In this document: positions 1-11,572 of the stretch, in pieces | Layout: each line of letters begins with the position of its first letter | Position numbering within the stretch: the first letter of the stretch is position 1 | The notes under the pieces: model-generated | Seen by the model: the letters and a program-made list of their open reading frames with translations, nothing else | What the model was told of the DNA's origin: nothing | The model's database searches: none | Assembly (NCBI RefSeq): GCF_036711975.1 | Contig: NC_091976.1 | Coordinates: forward strand, 32,984,001-33,048,000 | Source: Onthophagus taurus | Lineage: Eukaryota; Arthropoda; Insecta; Coleoptera; Scarabaeidae | Length of the DNA: 64,000 nt | Reading direction: 5' to 3' | Position numbers and translations under genes: made by a program

Positions 1-373
1 TCGATTTATTTAGTTATAACATATGAAACTGAGGTGAAAATCGGAATTAATAATATTTTATTGTGTGGCGGTTGCCGGCTACGGCACTGCCATCTCACGG
101 ATAGATTAAAAGATTAATTTGGATCTTTATATGCGCGAACACGTATTCAATATTACAATCGAAATTAACATAAAAAATTTATTACACACAAAATAAACGT
201 TTTAATAACATAATAAATAATTAATAATAAATTATTTTAATTCAAACCCCGATTAATTTATAAATTTTAACAGTGGCTAACTTCAAGTTAAAAACAAAAA
301 ATTGGCATCCATGACGACTATATTCACTTGAATCGCTCTTCCTGTGTCGTGTTTTGTGAAATAAACAGGCGCA

Positions 374-738
374 ATGGTGAGTTCTGCTATATTTTTTTAA
401 TTTATCTTAATAATCGTTAAGAAATAAGCGAAAAATCGTTTTGATTCGAAATTTTTGTTTAATAAACAATCTTTTTATCTATTAATTTTTGCGTTTTAGT
501 CGGCCCATAAGACGTTTATTATAAAGCGAAAACTCGCGAAGAAATTAAAACAAAATAGACCAATTCCTCAATGGGTTCGAATGAGGACTGGAAATACCAT
601 CAGGTAAAGAGTCTTGTTTAAAAAATGATATAAAATTTTTTTTATAAACGAAAAAGAAAATTTTTTTGAGGTTATGTTTTTCTTTTTAGGTATAATGCCA
701 AGAGGCGTCATTGGCGTAGAACCAAGTTGAAGTTGTAA
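374..738 (+). CDS. RpL39: 60S ribosomal protein L39 (eL39)
   Basis: Small basic protein of the large cytosolic ribosomal subunit that lines the peptide exit tunnel. Three coding exons: 374-376 (only the ATG, followed directly by GTGAGT), 500-603 and 690-738. The spliced product is 51 residues, the usual eL39 length, starting [20 protein letters not shown] and ending [11 protein letters not shown]. The ATG-only first exon is a common ribosomal-protein layout. Identification is by the whole sequence, which is nearly invariant among animals. The untranslated leader upstream of 374 holds nothing else I can name. Next gene downstream is over 4.9 kb away, past a hAT element. Confidence 0.97.
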
Positions 739-1164
739 AAATTCATTTGTAATTTTCTCTTCTTTAATATATTGATAATTACATATTATTGTGGTGTTTT
801 ATTTCTTCTAAATAAGTTACATATTCCATTTGGAATGTTTTTGATACAAAATATTTTTTAAATTTGACAACTTTGCTTTTAAAACATGAAATAATTTTCT
901 TTGGGATTGTTAATATGTTCACCTAATTATATTTTAATGTTTTTTTAACTATTATTGAAAGTAATACAAATCTCTGATTATTCAGGCCAAGAGATAATCA
1001 TGGATAAGGTAGTAAATGAGAATTTTAGGTAAAACAACACGAAATTGAGAGAAAAATTGTTTAAAAGATTAACCAATAACACTTTAGCACTTATTTTAGA
1101 TGATTTATTTAAATTAAAAGTGTTAGCATACACTTTGAAACCTGAACTCACCTGAAATTTTCTA
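739..1164. other. AT-rich intergenic DNA
   Basis: 3' flank of RpL39. No open reading frame or recognisable RNA. Nothing further is visible before the foldback repeat that follows. Confidence 0.6.
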
Positions 1165-1385
1165 GATTTAGTTTAAAACTGAACTTAGAACTAGAAACAT
1201 TCTGGTTTAGCTGTGCATCTCTTAAGACAGCTAACTCCTAATGTTTCTAGATCTAGGTTTAGTATTAGTTCTAGTTTATTGAAAAATATACAACATTCTA
1301 ACACTGTAAAGCAGTTAAAACTAGAACTAACACTAGAACTAGAAATATTCGGGTTTAGCCGTGTGTCTTCAGACTTAATCTTTAG
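1165..1385. repeat. Foldback repeat, locus 1
   Basis: First of seven loci of a dispersed palindromic family. The arms are runs of CTAGAACTAGAAACATT-like and complementary CTAGTTCTAG-like steps around a core TTAAGA; here two divergent arm pairs lie in tandem (about 1180-1270 and 1310-1385). Overlapping open frames on both strands are products of the repeat and not genes. Confidence 0.7.
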
Positions 1386-1590
1386 TAGTACATTAACCAT
1401 TATAACCAACATGCGTTACTTTTTATTCTCTTGCTTATTCACTATCCACTTATAGCCATTTATCAGGCTTCTTATAGACATTTGGTAAGGTGGTTTACGA
1501 AGGTTAATGACCTACAAGTATATAAGGTTAGGTTAGTTTTGTTTAGAAATGTCAATCATCCGGGATGATGGGAATGTTAAGTAAGGTTAG

Positions 1591-1661
1591 TTTTCTTTTG
1601 AACCCACAATTATAGCGTGAAGGAATGTCGGTTTTCTTTTGAACCCCAATATAGCGTGAAG
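1591..1661. repeat. Short tandem repeat, two units of about 41 bp
   Basis: The phrase TTTTCTTTTGAACCC followed by ATAGCGTGAAG occurs twice in a row. The hAT element to the right inserted at the end of the second unit, using its GCGTGAAG as target. Confidence 0.6.
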
Positions 1662-4229
1662 CAGCAATTCTCAACCGTCGGTCCGGCGGACCGACACCGG
1701 TCCGCAGAGAAATTTAACCGGTCCGTGGACAATTTTTATCCGCCCAAGTTAAAAATTTTTTTTAAGATATTGTTATTATTCAAAAAATAATATCATTTCA
1801 TTTTACATAATTTACAATTAGCACAACATTAAACCGTTTACGATCGGCTCAACGAACAAAACTATAATGCAATGTTCGGGATTGTTCGGGAATGTTCGAA
1901 CATGTATGGTAAAAGATGTGCTTATGGTTGTAATTTGTTTAAGTATCGGAGTCGTGTAATCAGGGTGTGATGGCATTTATTTGAATACAAGTAAGTTTAT
2001 TAATAATTTTTATAATTTATACAGGCACTAGCAAAAACACATTTTTTAGCACTTATTTCTTTGATTCTTCTGCTTGTACTTTGAGGTTAAGTGGTTAATA
2101 ACATGAACCGTAAACGAGGAACGCTATTAAATTTTTTAAATACTAGTTCAGCGTCTCAAGAAAAAGTCACCGAAACAGAACTTGGTTGTCGAAGATGTAC
2201 GTCCGATGTGTATCATTTGTCATGAAGTCTTTGTAAATGATGCTATGAAACCATCAAAAATGTTACGACATTTGAAATCTAAACATATCGAGTTGGAAAA
2301 TAAACCATGTGAATATGTTGAACGAAGGAAACAAGAATTAGGATTACAAACAAAGGCATTTAAGTAAAACTTTGTTCAAAATAAGTCACTACTGAAATGC
2401 TCATACCTAGTTGCTCTTCGGATTGCTAAAACCAAAAAATCATTTACCACTGGAGAAAATTTAATAAAACCAGTATTAATAGACGTTTGTTCAGAAATGT
2501 TTGGACCCTCCGCTGCTGACAAAATTAAAACAATTCCCTTATCTAATGATACCATAAGAAGAAGAATTGAAAAAATATCAGAGAATGTGGAGTCTCAATT
2601 AATTCATAAGATAAAGGAATCAATTTTTTTTGCAATTCAATCAAATTGATGAGTCGTGCGACATTGCTAAAAAGGCCATATTAATTTGTTATGTTAGATA
2701 CGTTGATTTTGTCTTTAGAGAAATAAAAGAAGAATTACTGTGTTATATCGAATTGGTTTCATACACAACAAGTTCTGAAATTTTTAACGCACTCAATGCT
2801 TATATTATTAAACACTCTTTAGAATGGAAAAACTGTGTTGGTGTATGTACTGATGGGACGGCTAGTATGATTGGCAAACATTGTGGTGTTACGAAAAGAA
2901 TTCAGGAAGTAGCTAATTCTGATTTCCTAATTACCCACTGCATAATCCACAGACAGCATTTAGCAGCGAAAAGTCTATCAACCGAATTAAATGAGGTTTT
3001 AGCGGAATCTATAAAAATTATAAATTTTATAAAAAAGGCGATTTGAATAGTAGGTTATTTGCAATATTTTGTCAAGAGATTGGTGCAGAATATGAACAAT
3101 TATTGCTGCACACAGAAGTAAGGTGGCTTTCGCGAGGTAGGATTTTAACTAGGCTTTTTGAGTTAAGAACGGAAGTCGAAATATTTTTAATTGACAAAAA
3201 GAATCCTTTAAAAGTACATTTATCAGATATAGAATGGGTTGCAAAACTCGCATATTTAAGCGATATATTTTCATATATCACTGAATTAAATTTAAGTTTA
3301 CAAGGAACTGCGATAAATGTGTTTCATTTGTTTAATAAAATAGCTGCGTTTAAGAAAAAAATTAACTTTTGGTTGAATAAAATAAATAGTAATAATATTG
3401 ATATATTCAATAATTATTATGATTTTGTTAATTCACAACATGATTTAAACCTAGCAAAATTAAACATTATTATTGCACACCACTTACAATCTTTAAATAG
3501 TAGTTTCGAACGATATTTTCCATCTGACAACACCAAATATGAAAAAAATTTGTGGATAACAAACCCTTTCATAACATATGACAATAGTCAATTAAATTTA
3601 ACTCACAGAGAATATGAGTTCGTCCTGGAGATTAGCTCAGACATAATGTTGAAAAGAAATTTTTCAAGGATGTCTTTAGATAAATTTTGGGTCAATACGA
3701 GAAATGAATATCCATCTCTATACGAAAAAGCGATGAAAATGTTACTCCCTTTCGCAACAACATATTTATGTGAAACGGGATTTTCAGCTATGACTGTTAT
3801 AAAAAATAAGTTTAGAAATCGGCTTTCGGTTGTTTCACCACTCCGACTTAGCCTGACTAATTTAGAGCCCACAATTGAAAAGTTAATTGAAGAGGAGCAG
3901 CAGCAATCGTCACATTAATGCCAAATAAACAAAAATTGACATTTAATTTTTTGCTAAACTTAGGATTGATTTTTTATTTTGTTTATATGCAATGATTATG
4001 TGATTTTGTTTTAATTTTCTGTTTTTTGTTAAAGATTTATTTATTTATAAATTATAATAAATACTTATTTTTCTATTGACGTACTGTTGTAAATAAATGA
4101 TAATAAAAATATTATAATAGTAGTTCATTAATATCTATTGAAATTTTTTGTTCAAAATAGTTGACCGGTCCGTGCAATTTTTGGACAAATTCTACAGGTC
4201 CGCAGGTCAGAAAAGGTTGAGAAACGCTG
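1662..4229 (+). mobile_element. hAT transposon with complete ends and exact 8-bp target duplication
   Basis: The left end begins CAGCAATTCTCAACC and the right end is CAGCGTTTCTCAACC read on the minus strand, the terminal pattern of Charlie/Buster-type hAT elements. Both ends are flanked by GCGTGAAG (1654-1661 and 4230-4237), the 8-bp target duplication expected of hAT. Subterminal CGGTCCG-type words recur in both ends, as transposase-binding repeats do. The element is about 2.57 kb and carries one broken transposase gene. Confidence 0.92.
2103..3918 (+). pseudogene. hAT transposase (ZBED5/SCAND3-like), broken
   Basis: The reading starts at ATG 2103 (MNRKRGTLLNFLNT), then holds a BED zinc finger (about 2182-2300: CIICHEVF, later LRHLKSKHIE), the hAT catalytic core with CTDGTASM (first acidic residue) and HTEVRWLSRGR, and the C-terminal hAT dimerisation region with ATTYLCETGFSAM carrying the catalytic glutamate. 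It is broken by a frameshift near 2180, a stop at 2365, a frameshift in the T-run near 2627 and a stop/frameshift at about 3044. The last part, 3043-3918, is still open for 291 codons. The family resemblance is to domesticated vertebrate ZBED5-like proteins, but the TIRs and broken frame show this is a dead transposon and not a domesticated gene. Confidence 0.9.
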
Positions 4230-4245
4230 GCGTGAAGGATCATTT

Positions 4246-4998
4246 AGATGAGCATAATCTTGTTTATTTTTTTGAGATTATGTTATGATTCTTTTGACAA
4301 CTCAAAAATTTGACATTTCATTTAAACGTCAGATGCGAATCGTTGATTGGTCGCAGCTATTTTCTATGATTGGTCGGATTTTCATGATGGATGACGATTA
4401 AATTTAAAAAAATTAGGAAATATTTTATAGAAAAAAGGATTTTATTTTCATAGAAATATCGATCTAGATCACCTTAATCACGACTCCTCTTATATATATA
4501 ATAATTAAATAAAAATGTTTATAACTAATTAATTAAAAATAAGATTGCTATTGAGTGCCATCTATTATTAAAATTACACATTAAATCAAAAATAATTTAA
4601 AATATTTATTTTTTCAATATCTGTCACATTTATCAAAATTCTATTAAAATATACATTATATATATTTACAATCATTCAAACTAAACATACATTATATATA
4701 ATTAAAAAATGAACATAATCTTGTCTATTTTTTTGAGGTTATGTATGATTCTTTTGACAACTCAAAAATTTGACATTTCATTTAAACGTCAGATACGTTC
4801 GATTAAACTTAAATTTAAAAAAATAAGAAAATGTTTTATAGAAAGAAGGTTTCTATTTTTATAGAAATATCGATCTAAATCACGTTAATCACAACTCGTC
4901 TTATATATAATAAATAAATAAAAAATTTATTTAAAATTTATTAATTAAAAACAAGATTGTAATTGAGCGCCATCTATTATTGAAATGACACATTAAAT
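4246..4998. repeat. Tandem duplicated AT-rich repeat, two copies
   Basis: About 4246-4580 and 4703-4998 are diverged direct copies: both contain GACAACTCAAAAATTTGACA, TAGAAATATCGATCTA, and end GCCATCTATTATT followed by ACACATTAAAT. No coding content. Each copy carries one GCCATCTAT (AGATGGC) motif. Confidence 0.75.
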
Positions 4999-5000
4999 GG

Positions 5001-5716
5001 TTGCTGAAGGATACGGTAGATAGGACAGATAATTTCAAAAATATTTATTTTTCTCAATATCAATTTACATTTATCAAAATTCCATTACGATTATTGAGTT
5101 TTGAAACTCTCTTCGATGAATATTTCCTGTCACAAGCTCATTTACACCAAATATTTTACGCTCAAATTTGCAACCATATTCTATTTCTTATTTAACTAAA
5201 TATCTAATTAATGAAATTCAAATATATTAAACGTTAGTTAACATAAAGCTTTCAATAAAATATATAAAAGGCGTGGTTATTAAATGGAAAAGACGTAAAC
5301 ATCATAAAATTCAAAACAGTTCATTTATAAAATCATCCCACTCCACCTTAACTTCTAGTCTTTACGTTTTTAACACATTCTTTTTCTTTCATCTTTTCGT
5401 TTTACGCTGAAACTTTAATATCAAAGAAAACGTTAATAAATTTGAGATCAAAGAGTTTTTTATTAAAATGAAATTTATTGTTTTAAGTAAAAATTTGTGT
5501 TTTTTTACTATGTCTTTAAAATGTAAATGGTTAAAAGGTGGTTTGAGTACCCAAAAATAGCTCGCATTGCGATGTCTTGAAGGCGGTAGCCAGTTGCTTT
5601 TAGTATTAATATTACACGTACACATGGTCACGGCTTGCACGAGCCAAAATTAGAACACCCATTTTTCAAAAATTATAATACAATCGAACGATATTAAACA
5701 ATAAATTAACACCGTC
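5001..5716. other. Intergenic, no gene seen
   Basis: AT-rich sequence with only short frames that have no recognisable family. The last 100 bases should contain the promoter and leader of the membrane-protein gene at 5717, but I see no clear core element. Confidence 0.5.
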
Positions 5717-6398
5717 ATGGATGCGCTTTTAATGTTCGATGTGTTGATGTATTTAAATTTTTTTTATTATCCAATGGCCGCGTTTTACCATCCCATTATT
5801 ATCTTGGCAAAATTTTATTCGCCATCGGATGATGATACCACGAGGAATGATATTATCGTCGTTACAGCTATGATTTTTACCGATCTTATTAAATTGGGAG
5901 TGTACAAGAAGATTAGGGAAAATAGAAAAGGTAAGTTAAATTTGAAAGTGAAAAATTTTCACTTTTCTTTACAATGACCTATTTAATTGAAGCAAATAAC
6001 ACGCACTTTAACCAGACGGGATATTTCTAAAGCAATTTTTAGATTGTTGCGTTTATATGACTGAGAGTAACAATAGGATTGCATCTAATATTTGTGCCAA
6101 AATGCAGGGATGTAATACTTAAAATTTAATAACCACAATAACACTTTTATTATAATTATCTATTTAATTATGTCTCTTTGAAGTTTTTTTTTTTTTACTT
6201 TTAGTGATCGCCGTTATTATTACTATTTTACTTTCGTCTATTACTTTTTGTTGTACTTTACACATTGTTATTGTACAAAAAAATCCTACGAAAATGGAAC
6301 GCATTTTTTCATCGATGACGGCAACACTTTATTTTTTGGAGTTAATGTTTGGAATTTTGCAATTTTTTCCTTGTTGTCAAAAGACTGAATACAATTAA
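5717..6398 (+). CDS. TMEM216/TMEM80-type four-helix membrane protein, copy A
   Basis: Two exons, 5717-5930 and 6205-6398, joined in phase 1, giving 135 residues. Four hydrophobic segments can be read: YLNFFYYPMAAFYH region, IIVVTAMIFTDLIKLGVY, VIAVIITILLSSITF and a last one around TLYFLELMFGILQF, followed by a short tail with two cysteines. The N-terminal LMYLNFFYY and the FTDLIKLGVYKKIR loop resemble the Transmemb_17 family (TMEM17, TMEM80, TMEM216), whose best-known members sit at the ciliary transition zone. Copy B at 8095 has the same intron position and an identical exon-2 length (194 nt), so the two are tandem duplicates. Family assignment is by eye and moderate; a ciliary role is inference. 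Confidence 0.7.
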
Positions 6399-6589
6399 TA
6401 TAAACAATTTATTATAAAATTCTATATTTATATTTTTATTAACTCATTAAATTAATTTTTTCAACTTACCACTTTTTTTTGCCTCTCCTGACATTTATAT
6501 TGACGTTTAAATGTCAAAAATTACCCGTTGACAGCTTCAACTAAAAAGTTAACTAATAAATACATTACAATGGCCTCTACGACATGGTA

Positions 6590-7330
6590 TATCCACTTTA
6601 TTCATTAAAATCTTCTTCTTCTTCCTCTTTTTAAGGCCTATAATCCAGAGATGTGGCTGGTATGATGAATTCCAACAGTCTGTTTGATCTTGGGATACCA
6701 TCCCTTGCAATTTTCGGCAATCTGTTGTCATCCATCCGTTCAACATGGTCTCTCCATGCGCGACATCTAGTTCGGGACCAGCAGAGTTCTCTGATGACTT
6801 CGTCTCTCTTATGGTCCTTATGGTCCAGAGTCTAGCCTCATCTCTGCTATTCGAATGATTCTTTTCGTTGTAGTGTTTTCAGCCCTTGTTTCTACAGCGT
6901 ACGCCATAATAGGTCTTGCGCAGATCTTGTATTTGTTTCGCCATATCATATCTCGCAAATACCCTGATATTAAGGCTGCTTCGGTTGTTTGAGCTTCGAC
7001 TTCCTCGCGGAGGTCTTTGCTACTTGTATCCTCCGAGATCAACACAGTATCGTCTGCGTAGCAGATTATCTTTAGTTCTTTGTTCCTCAATGTGTATCCC
7101 TTTCCAACCTTCTTTACTTCAGTTATTAGTTTATCCATAATCAGATAGTAAAGGGTACGGCTTAAGTTATCGCCTTGTCTTATTAAAGATGTCTTTTAAT
7201 CATATCTGCATAGTTATTCTTCTTCCACTTGTATTTGGGTCCAATTGTCCATATTCAACACGACTAATATGTTTTTATATCTGGGTGCACATTTTTCTTG
7301 TTGAGGAGCCTCACAACGTTTGGAAGTGTT
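6590..7330 (-). pseudogene. Non-LTR retrotransposon (LINE) fragment
   Basis: On the minus strand, pieces of a reverse transcriptase can be read: IRQGDNLSRTLYYLIMDKL, then KELKIICYADDTVLISED (the YADD catalytic motif), then after a large internal deletion MIWRNKY and ARPIMAYAVETRAE, the usual C-terminal region, and finally a remnant ending near 6600. Frames shift near the 3' end. This pattern is that of a common arthropod LINE; the clade (RTE-like is my best guess) is not certain. It separates the two TMEM216-like paralogues. Confidence 0.8.
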
Positions 7331-8094
7331 ACGAAGTGTATTGTTCATTAAAATAGATGTTACAACCTTTAATTTACCTTAAATAAATCAACGAAAAATT
7401 TTACTAAAATTTCTCAAAATTGACACTTCATAGGGGTTAAAAATTCAAAGGTACCAACCTAAATCTTATTACTTTTAAACATCGTTGTTATTTAAATTAA
7501 ATTTTTAATAATTAAATTAATTACTCAATATAACTTAGTTTTTAACTAATTTAATAGTTATTTAATTTTAAATTACTAAATAATCTTGAAAAGAAAATAA
7601 ATTTCATCAACTAAACCTCAAAAAAATTAAATTTTAATAATAATCATTAATAGGATTAAAAATAATAATTTATGCGTTAAAAATGTTCAAAATAAACAAT
7701 TAAATTTTAATTTTTACAATTAATAAATAAAATAAATTCATACCAACCCAAAAATTTTACCTTCAACTTAAATCTAACCTCATTTTTGTTAAAAGTTACA
7801 AGATTTAAATTTTTTTTTAAGACTTGTTTTAAACAGACTTTTTTGTATATAGCCTTCAGGTAAGATAAAAATAGTAAAGTAGGGCTTCTTTTATAATCGG
7901 CTAGTACATCTCTGGTAGGCTGGCAATAGTCAACTAGAAACTGTTTGGGCAATTAACATTGAAGCACGGGATCTAAAAATAATGCCAGGGAGAGATTATT
8001 AATTACCAACATTTTTGGTTCGGACCATTTGGTATAATACTTACCTGACTACCGGTGATTCGGTTTTTAGTTCGTCGTACGAGCCCCAATCGAA
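7331..8094. other. AT-rich intergenic DNA
   Basis: Very AT-rich, including low-complexity AAT/TTA stretches. No gene or named repeat. The final 60 bases lead into the second membrane-protein gene. Confidence 0.5.
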
Positions 8095-8560
8095 ATGGAC
8101 GGTACATTGTGTTTCGAAGTGCTCCTCTATCTCAATTCATTCTATTTCTTATTGTTTGTTTTCGCCGAATTTGTTATCGTTTTAGCTAAATACACCAGCG
8201 AAGAGTTTTACACGCCCAACATCGATTTAGATGCCGCCGTTTTGTGCATCATTTTACTTGCAGAAACTATTAAGTTAATTATGTTTAGGAAAATACGAGA
8301 TACTAAACCAGGTAATTTAGATAATAATATGATAAACATAATTTTAATATAAATACAATTTTCTAGGTTTATCAACATTTTTAGCAATAACTTTATCAAT
8401 GATATCAACAGCTGGTTTAGTGTATGTTTTAGTGATTCAACACCCTGTATTAAAAATGGAATACATGGTGTGCGGGGTAATGTTAGCGCTGTTAATTGGA
8501 GTCTTAATGTATGGATTTTTACAATTTACACCTTGTTGTAAAAAGAAACAAAACGTATGA
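8095..8560 (+). CDS. TMEM216/TMEM80-type four-helix membrane protein, copy B
   Basis: Two exons, 8095-8311 and 8367-8560, joined in phase 1; 136 residues. Hydrophobic segments: LNSFYFLLFVFAEFVIVLA, AAVLCIILLAETIKLIMF, FLAITLSMISTAGLVYVLVI and a fourth around VMLALLIGVLMYGFLQF, then PCCKKK. Relative to copy A, the N-terminal LLYLNSFYF, the IKL.MFRKIRD loop, and the C-terminal FLQFTPCC match FLQFFPCC-like residues, and the intron interrupts the same place. It is closer than copy A to the TMEM216/TMEM80 pattern. Transition-zone function is known for TMEM216 and only inferred here. Confidence 0.75.
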
Positions 8561-8872
8561 ATTAAATTATACAAGAATTTTACAAAAAAAGGTTGTTCGT
8601 TTATTAATCTATAAAAATATTATTTACAAAGTTACTCGTTTTATAACTAACAATAACCTACGAAATTATATCCATTTTATATTTAAATAAGAGTAAAATC
8701 TAAATTATTAACTATTTAACCTAAAAATATTGAAATTATGAACTGTCAAAAAAAAATTGAGGTTATATCCTATTGATTTAAAATTATTTAAAATCTTTAA
8801 GAAATCATAAATTTTATGAAAATTAAAAAACTACCTAAATCATAATAATAAATAAAACAATCGTTTTTAACC

Positions 8873-10008
8873 TCACTGTTTCTTAAAACTCTTCAAAATG
8901 GGATAAATATTTTCAAAGGCTTCATAAATTTCCTGTCGGACCTTCGCCCCGGTAAGCACCACCTTACCCGACACGAATATCAACAAAACAATCCTCGGTT
9001 TCACCATACGATAAATTAAACCGGGGAATAATTCCGGTTCGTATGAACTGAAAGCACCATGAGTTAAAACCAATCCTTCCAAACGGATGGGAAACTTAAC
9101 ATCGCAACTTCCCACCATATTTTGAATCTTAAAGTCTAAAAATTTCGCGGGAAAACCCAACTTTTGTATGATCCTTGCGTATTTTCTAGCGGCCAAACGT
9201 GAATCTTCCTCACTTTTGGCTCCTGTACAAACCATTTTACCCGAGGAAAAAATTAAAGCGGTCGTTCGAGGTTCTCGAATACGCATTATCACAGCTGCGA
9301 AACGTTTTGGGTTATACTCGGCGTTACGGGCATGTAAAGCGATTTTTTTTAGATCAAGTTTGCAGTTTAAGTTTACAGTTGAAACGATATTCCTTAAAAA
9401 AAATTATTAAATCATAATTGTTTTAATTAATTTATGTTTTTTGATTTACTGTAATTGTGGTACTATTCCCGGATCGGTTGAATGAGGCGTCATTGGGGTC
9501 ATAGGACTGGCTGGAACAGCCCCGATGCTTGGTGGAGGTACAGAACTGCTTGAACCACCGATATTTACCATTGGAGACGCTCCGGATGGTTGCTTTATTA
9601 AAAAAATCAAATTATTTTGAGTTAGAAATAAAATAAGTAATTTTTAATTAATTTAATTTTAATTACGGGCGTTTGAGGTTGCATTATGCTTGGTGATGCA
9701 CCAAATCCTGGCACATAAGTGTGTTTTGTGGGGGGAATCATACTCATTCCCATTCCTAACCCTAACGTAGGTGTCATCCCCCCAATGCAAACGGGGGTTA
9801 AAGGCGGCATTTGTTGGTGGTGTTGTTGCTGTTGTTGCATAGCATTGGGAAGGATTTGTTGGTCCTCTTCGGGTTGATGCAACGGAGTTCCTAAAAAATT
9901 TAAGAATTAAAGTTTTATTGAATGAAATGGGATTAATGAGATTGCTAAAATTAGATATTTACCTATGCTGGGGATGCTAAATCCCGGGCTGGGTAACATA
10001 TTATCCAT
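8873..10008 (-). CDS. Tbp: TATA-box-binding protein
   Basis: General transcription factor that binds the TATA box and nucleates TFIID, TFIIIB and SL1. Four coding exons on the minus strand: 10008-9963, 9890-9667, 9592-9450 and 9392-8873; 310 residues. The N-terminus [20 protein letters not shown] is the conserved animal TBP start. It is followed by a glutamine/histidine-rich stretch ([11 protein letters not shown]), a Pro/Met-rich linker, and the saddle domain of two pseudo-repeats from NIVSTVNL to the C-terminal ILKSFKKQ. The phenylalanines and the [20 protein letters not shown] and [15 protein letters not shown] segments are intact. Head to head with UFM1; the gap between them contains a duplicated block and a transposase remnant. 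Confidence 0.97.
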
Positions 10009-10079
10009 TTTTATCGCTTTGAATAACTTTAATCGATGAAATCGTGAGAAAAATTTTTTAGGTTATGTTGTTGAATTTG

Positions 10080-10395
10080 AAATTAGTGATACCAACCGAT
10101 TTTTTTTTTCTTTTTTTAATTAAGAATAAATTATTTCATATTTTATGTTATATTATTAATAAATGTTTATTTTTAAATGTTATACATTTATTAATACAAT
10201 AAATTAAATTATTTCTTTTAAAAATGTTTATTATTTTTATCTTCTTAATTCCTAACGTCATTTCAAATTGAAACGTCACCTGTCATTTATCATTGTCAAC
10301 CTAAAACACGAAGATTTTTTTAATGGTTAAAAACATTAATAAATTATTTATAAAAATGAATTGAAAAGTAATAATCACTCACTATACATATTAAT
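10080..10395 (+). repeat. Upstream copy of a duplicated TBP-UFM1 intergenic block
   Basis: About 315 bp repeated in direct orientation at 11225-11545. Both copies share TACCAACCGATTT, AATTAAGAATAAA, AACGTCATTTCAAATTGAAA (same next bases CGTCACCTGTCATT) and the TAATCACTCAC end. The downstream copy leads into the UFM1 start codon; this one is cut off from it by a transposase remnant and a foldback repeat. Confidence 0.8.
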
Positions 10396-10950
10396 GTAAA
10401 GGCGAAGTCCGCCTTTACACCTGCTTTCAAAATTGACCAAGCGTGTTCACTTGGGTTTAGTATTGGACTATAAGAAGTTAGCCTTACAAGTTTATGATGA
10501 AGAAATTCTTGTTCTTCAACACCACAATGACAAGGAGCATTATCAATGATTAAAGCCACTGAACATTAGCTATCTTCAGCTCTCCTTAAGCATTGCCTAA
10601 CAAACTCATTAGCCTTTTCTTTTAAATGACCCCCTTCTTAATTCATAACAAATCAATCTCAAGCTACTGGTACATCTGATTAGATGAACATTTGCTCCCC
10701 GGCTACTGACAGCAATGAAAGTAACTTCTTCTTCTTGATTTTTTATTCATTTCAACTGTTCTTTTTGCAACACCAAGAATTTCAGCTAAATAATACATAT
10801 AAATGGCACAAATTTGGCGTTTTACGTTTGCTGCTTCCTTTTTCTTAATACAAGGCATTTTGTAGATACAATAGTTTGTTAACAGTGACAATTTGTAATT
10901 GATTAATGTCATTTTGACTTTAATTAATGCCAATTTGACTATGACAGTCG
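10344..10950 (-). pseudogene. IS630/Tc1-mariner superfamily transposase remnant
   Basis: On the minus strand an N-terminal piece starts MPCIKKKEAANVKRQICAIY and continues to AEILGVAKRTV, a helix-turn-helix. After decay and frame changes, ALIIDNAPCHCGVEE and SYSPILNPSEHAWSILKAGV follow; these carry the second Asp and the final Glu region of a DDE endonuclease. The first Asp region is not legible and intermediate sequence is stop-rich, so this is a dead copy. Clear terminal repeats were not found. Confidence 0.75.
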
Positions 10951-10984
10951 CCAAATTGGTTGTGTTAATGCCATTTTGAGTTTG

Positions 10985-11215
10985 ATTAGTGCCAATTTGA
11001 ACTTGAAATGGTATAGACCTAGAACTAGAAACATTCGGGCATAGATAACTACGGGTTTAGCCATGAGTCTGTTAAGGTGGCTAAACCCGAATGTTTCTAA
11101 TTCTAGGTCTGGTGTTAGTTCCAAAGCTAAAACTAGAACTAACAACGTCTTCAGACGATATTTTCTAGTTCTAGGTCTAGTGCACAGAGTTATTAGGATA
11201 CTCTGTGGTCTAGTG
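10985..11215. repeat. Foldback repeat, locus 2
   Basis: Inverted arms with AGAACTAGAAACATTCGGGC on the left and GAATGTTTCTAATTCTAGGT on the right, followed by a TAGTTCTAG-type tail. Same family as locus 1. Confidence 0.75.
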
Positions 11216-11224
11216 ATATTTTAT

Positions 11225-11545
11225 GCTAATTAGCGCTACCAACCGATTTCTTTTTTGTTGTTCTTTTTTTAATTAAGAATAAAGTATTTATTATTTTGTT
11301 ATATTATTAACAAATATTTATTTTTAAATATTATATATATTTATTAATGCAATAAATTAAATTATTTCATTTAAAAAATGTTTATTATTTTTATGTAACT
11401 AACGTCATTTCAAATTGAAACGTCACCTGTCATTTACCATTGTCAACCTAAAACTGGAAGATTTTTTTAATGTTTAAAAACATTAATAAATCATTTATAA
11501 AAACGAATTGAACCGTAATAATCACTCACAATACATCTTAATATA
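11225..11545 (+). promoter_or_regulatory. Downstream copy of the duplicated block; probable UFM1 promoter/leader
   Basis: Direct copy of 10080-10395, ending about 28 bp before the UFM1 ATG. It contains AACGTCA and TGACGTTT-type words (CACGTCA-like half-sites, read by eye). Its position makes it the likely core promoter or 5' leader of UFM1. No TATA box is evident. Confidence 0.45.
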
Positions 11546-11572
11546 ATTATTTGTAAATAAAACGAATTTATT

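Noticed and set aside
8208-8408. Minus-strand frames overlapping the TMEM216-like and other genes
   Set aside because: Shadows of real genes on the other strand; codon pattern follows the true gene.
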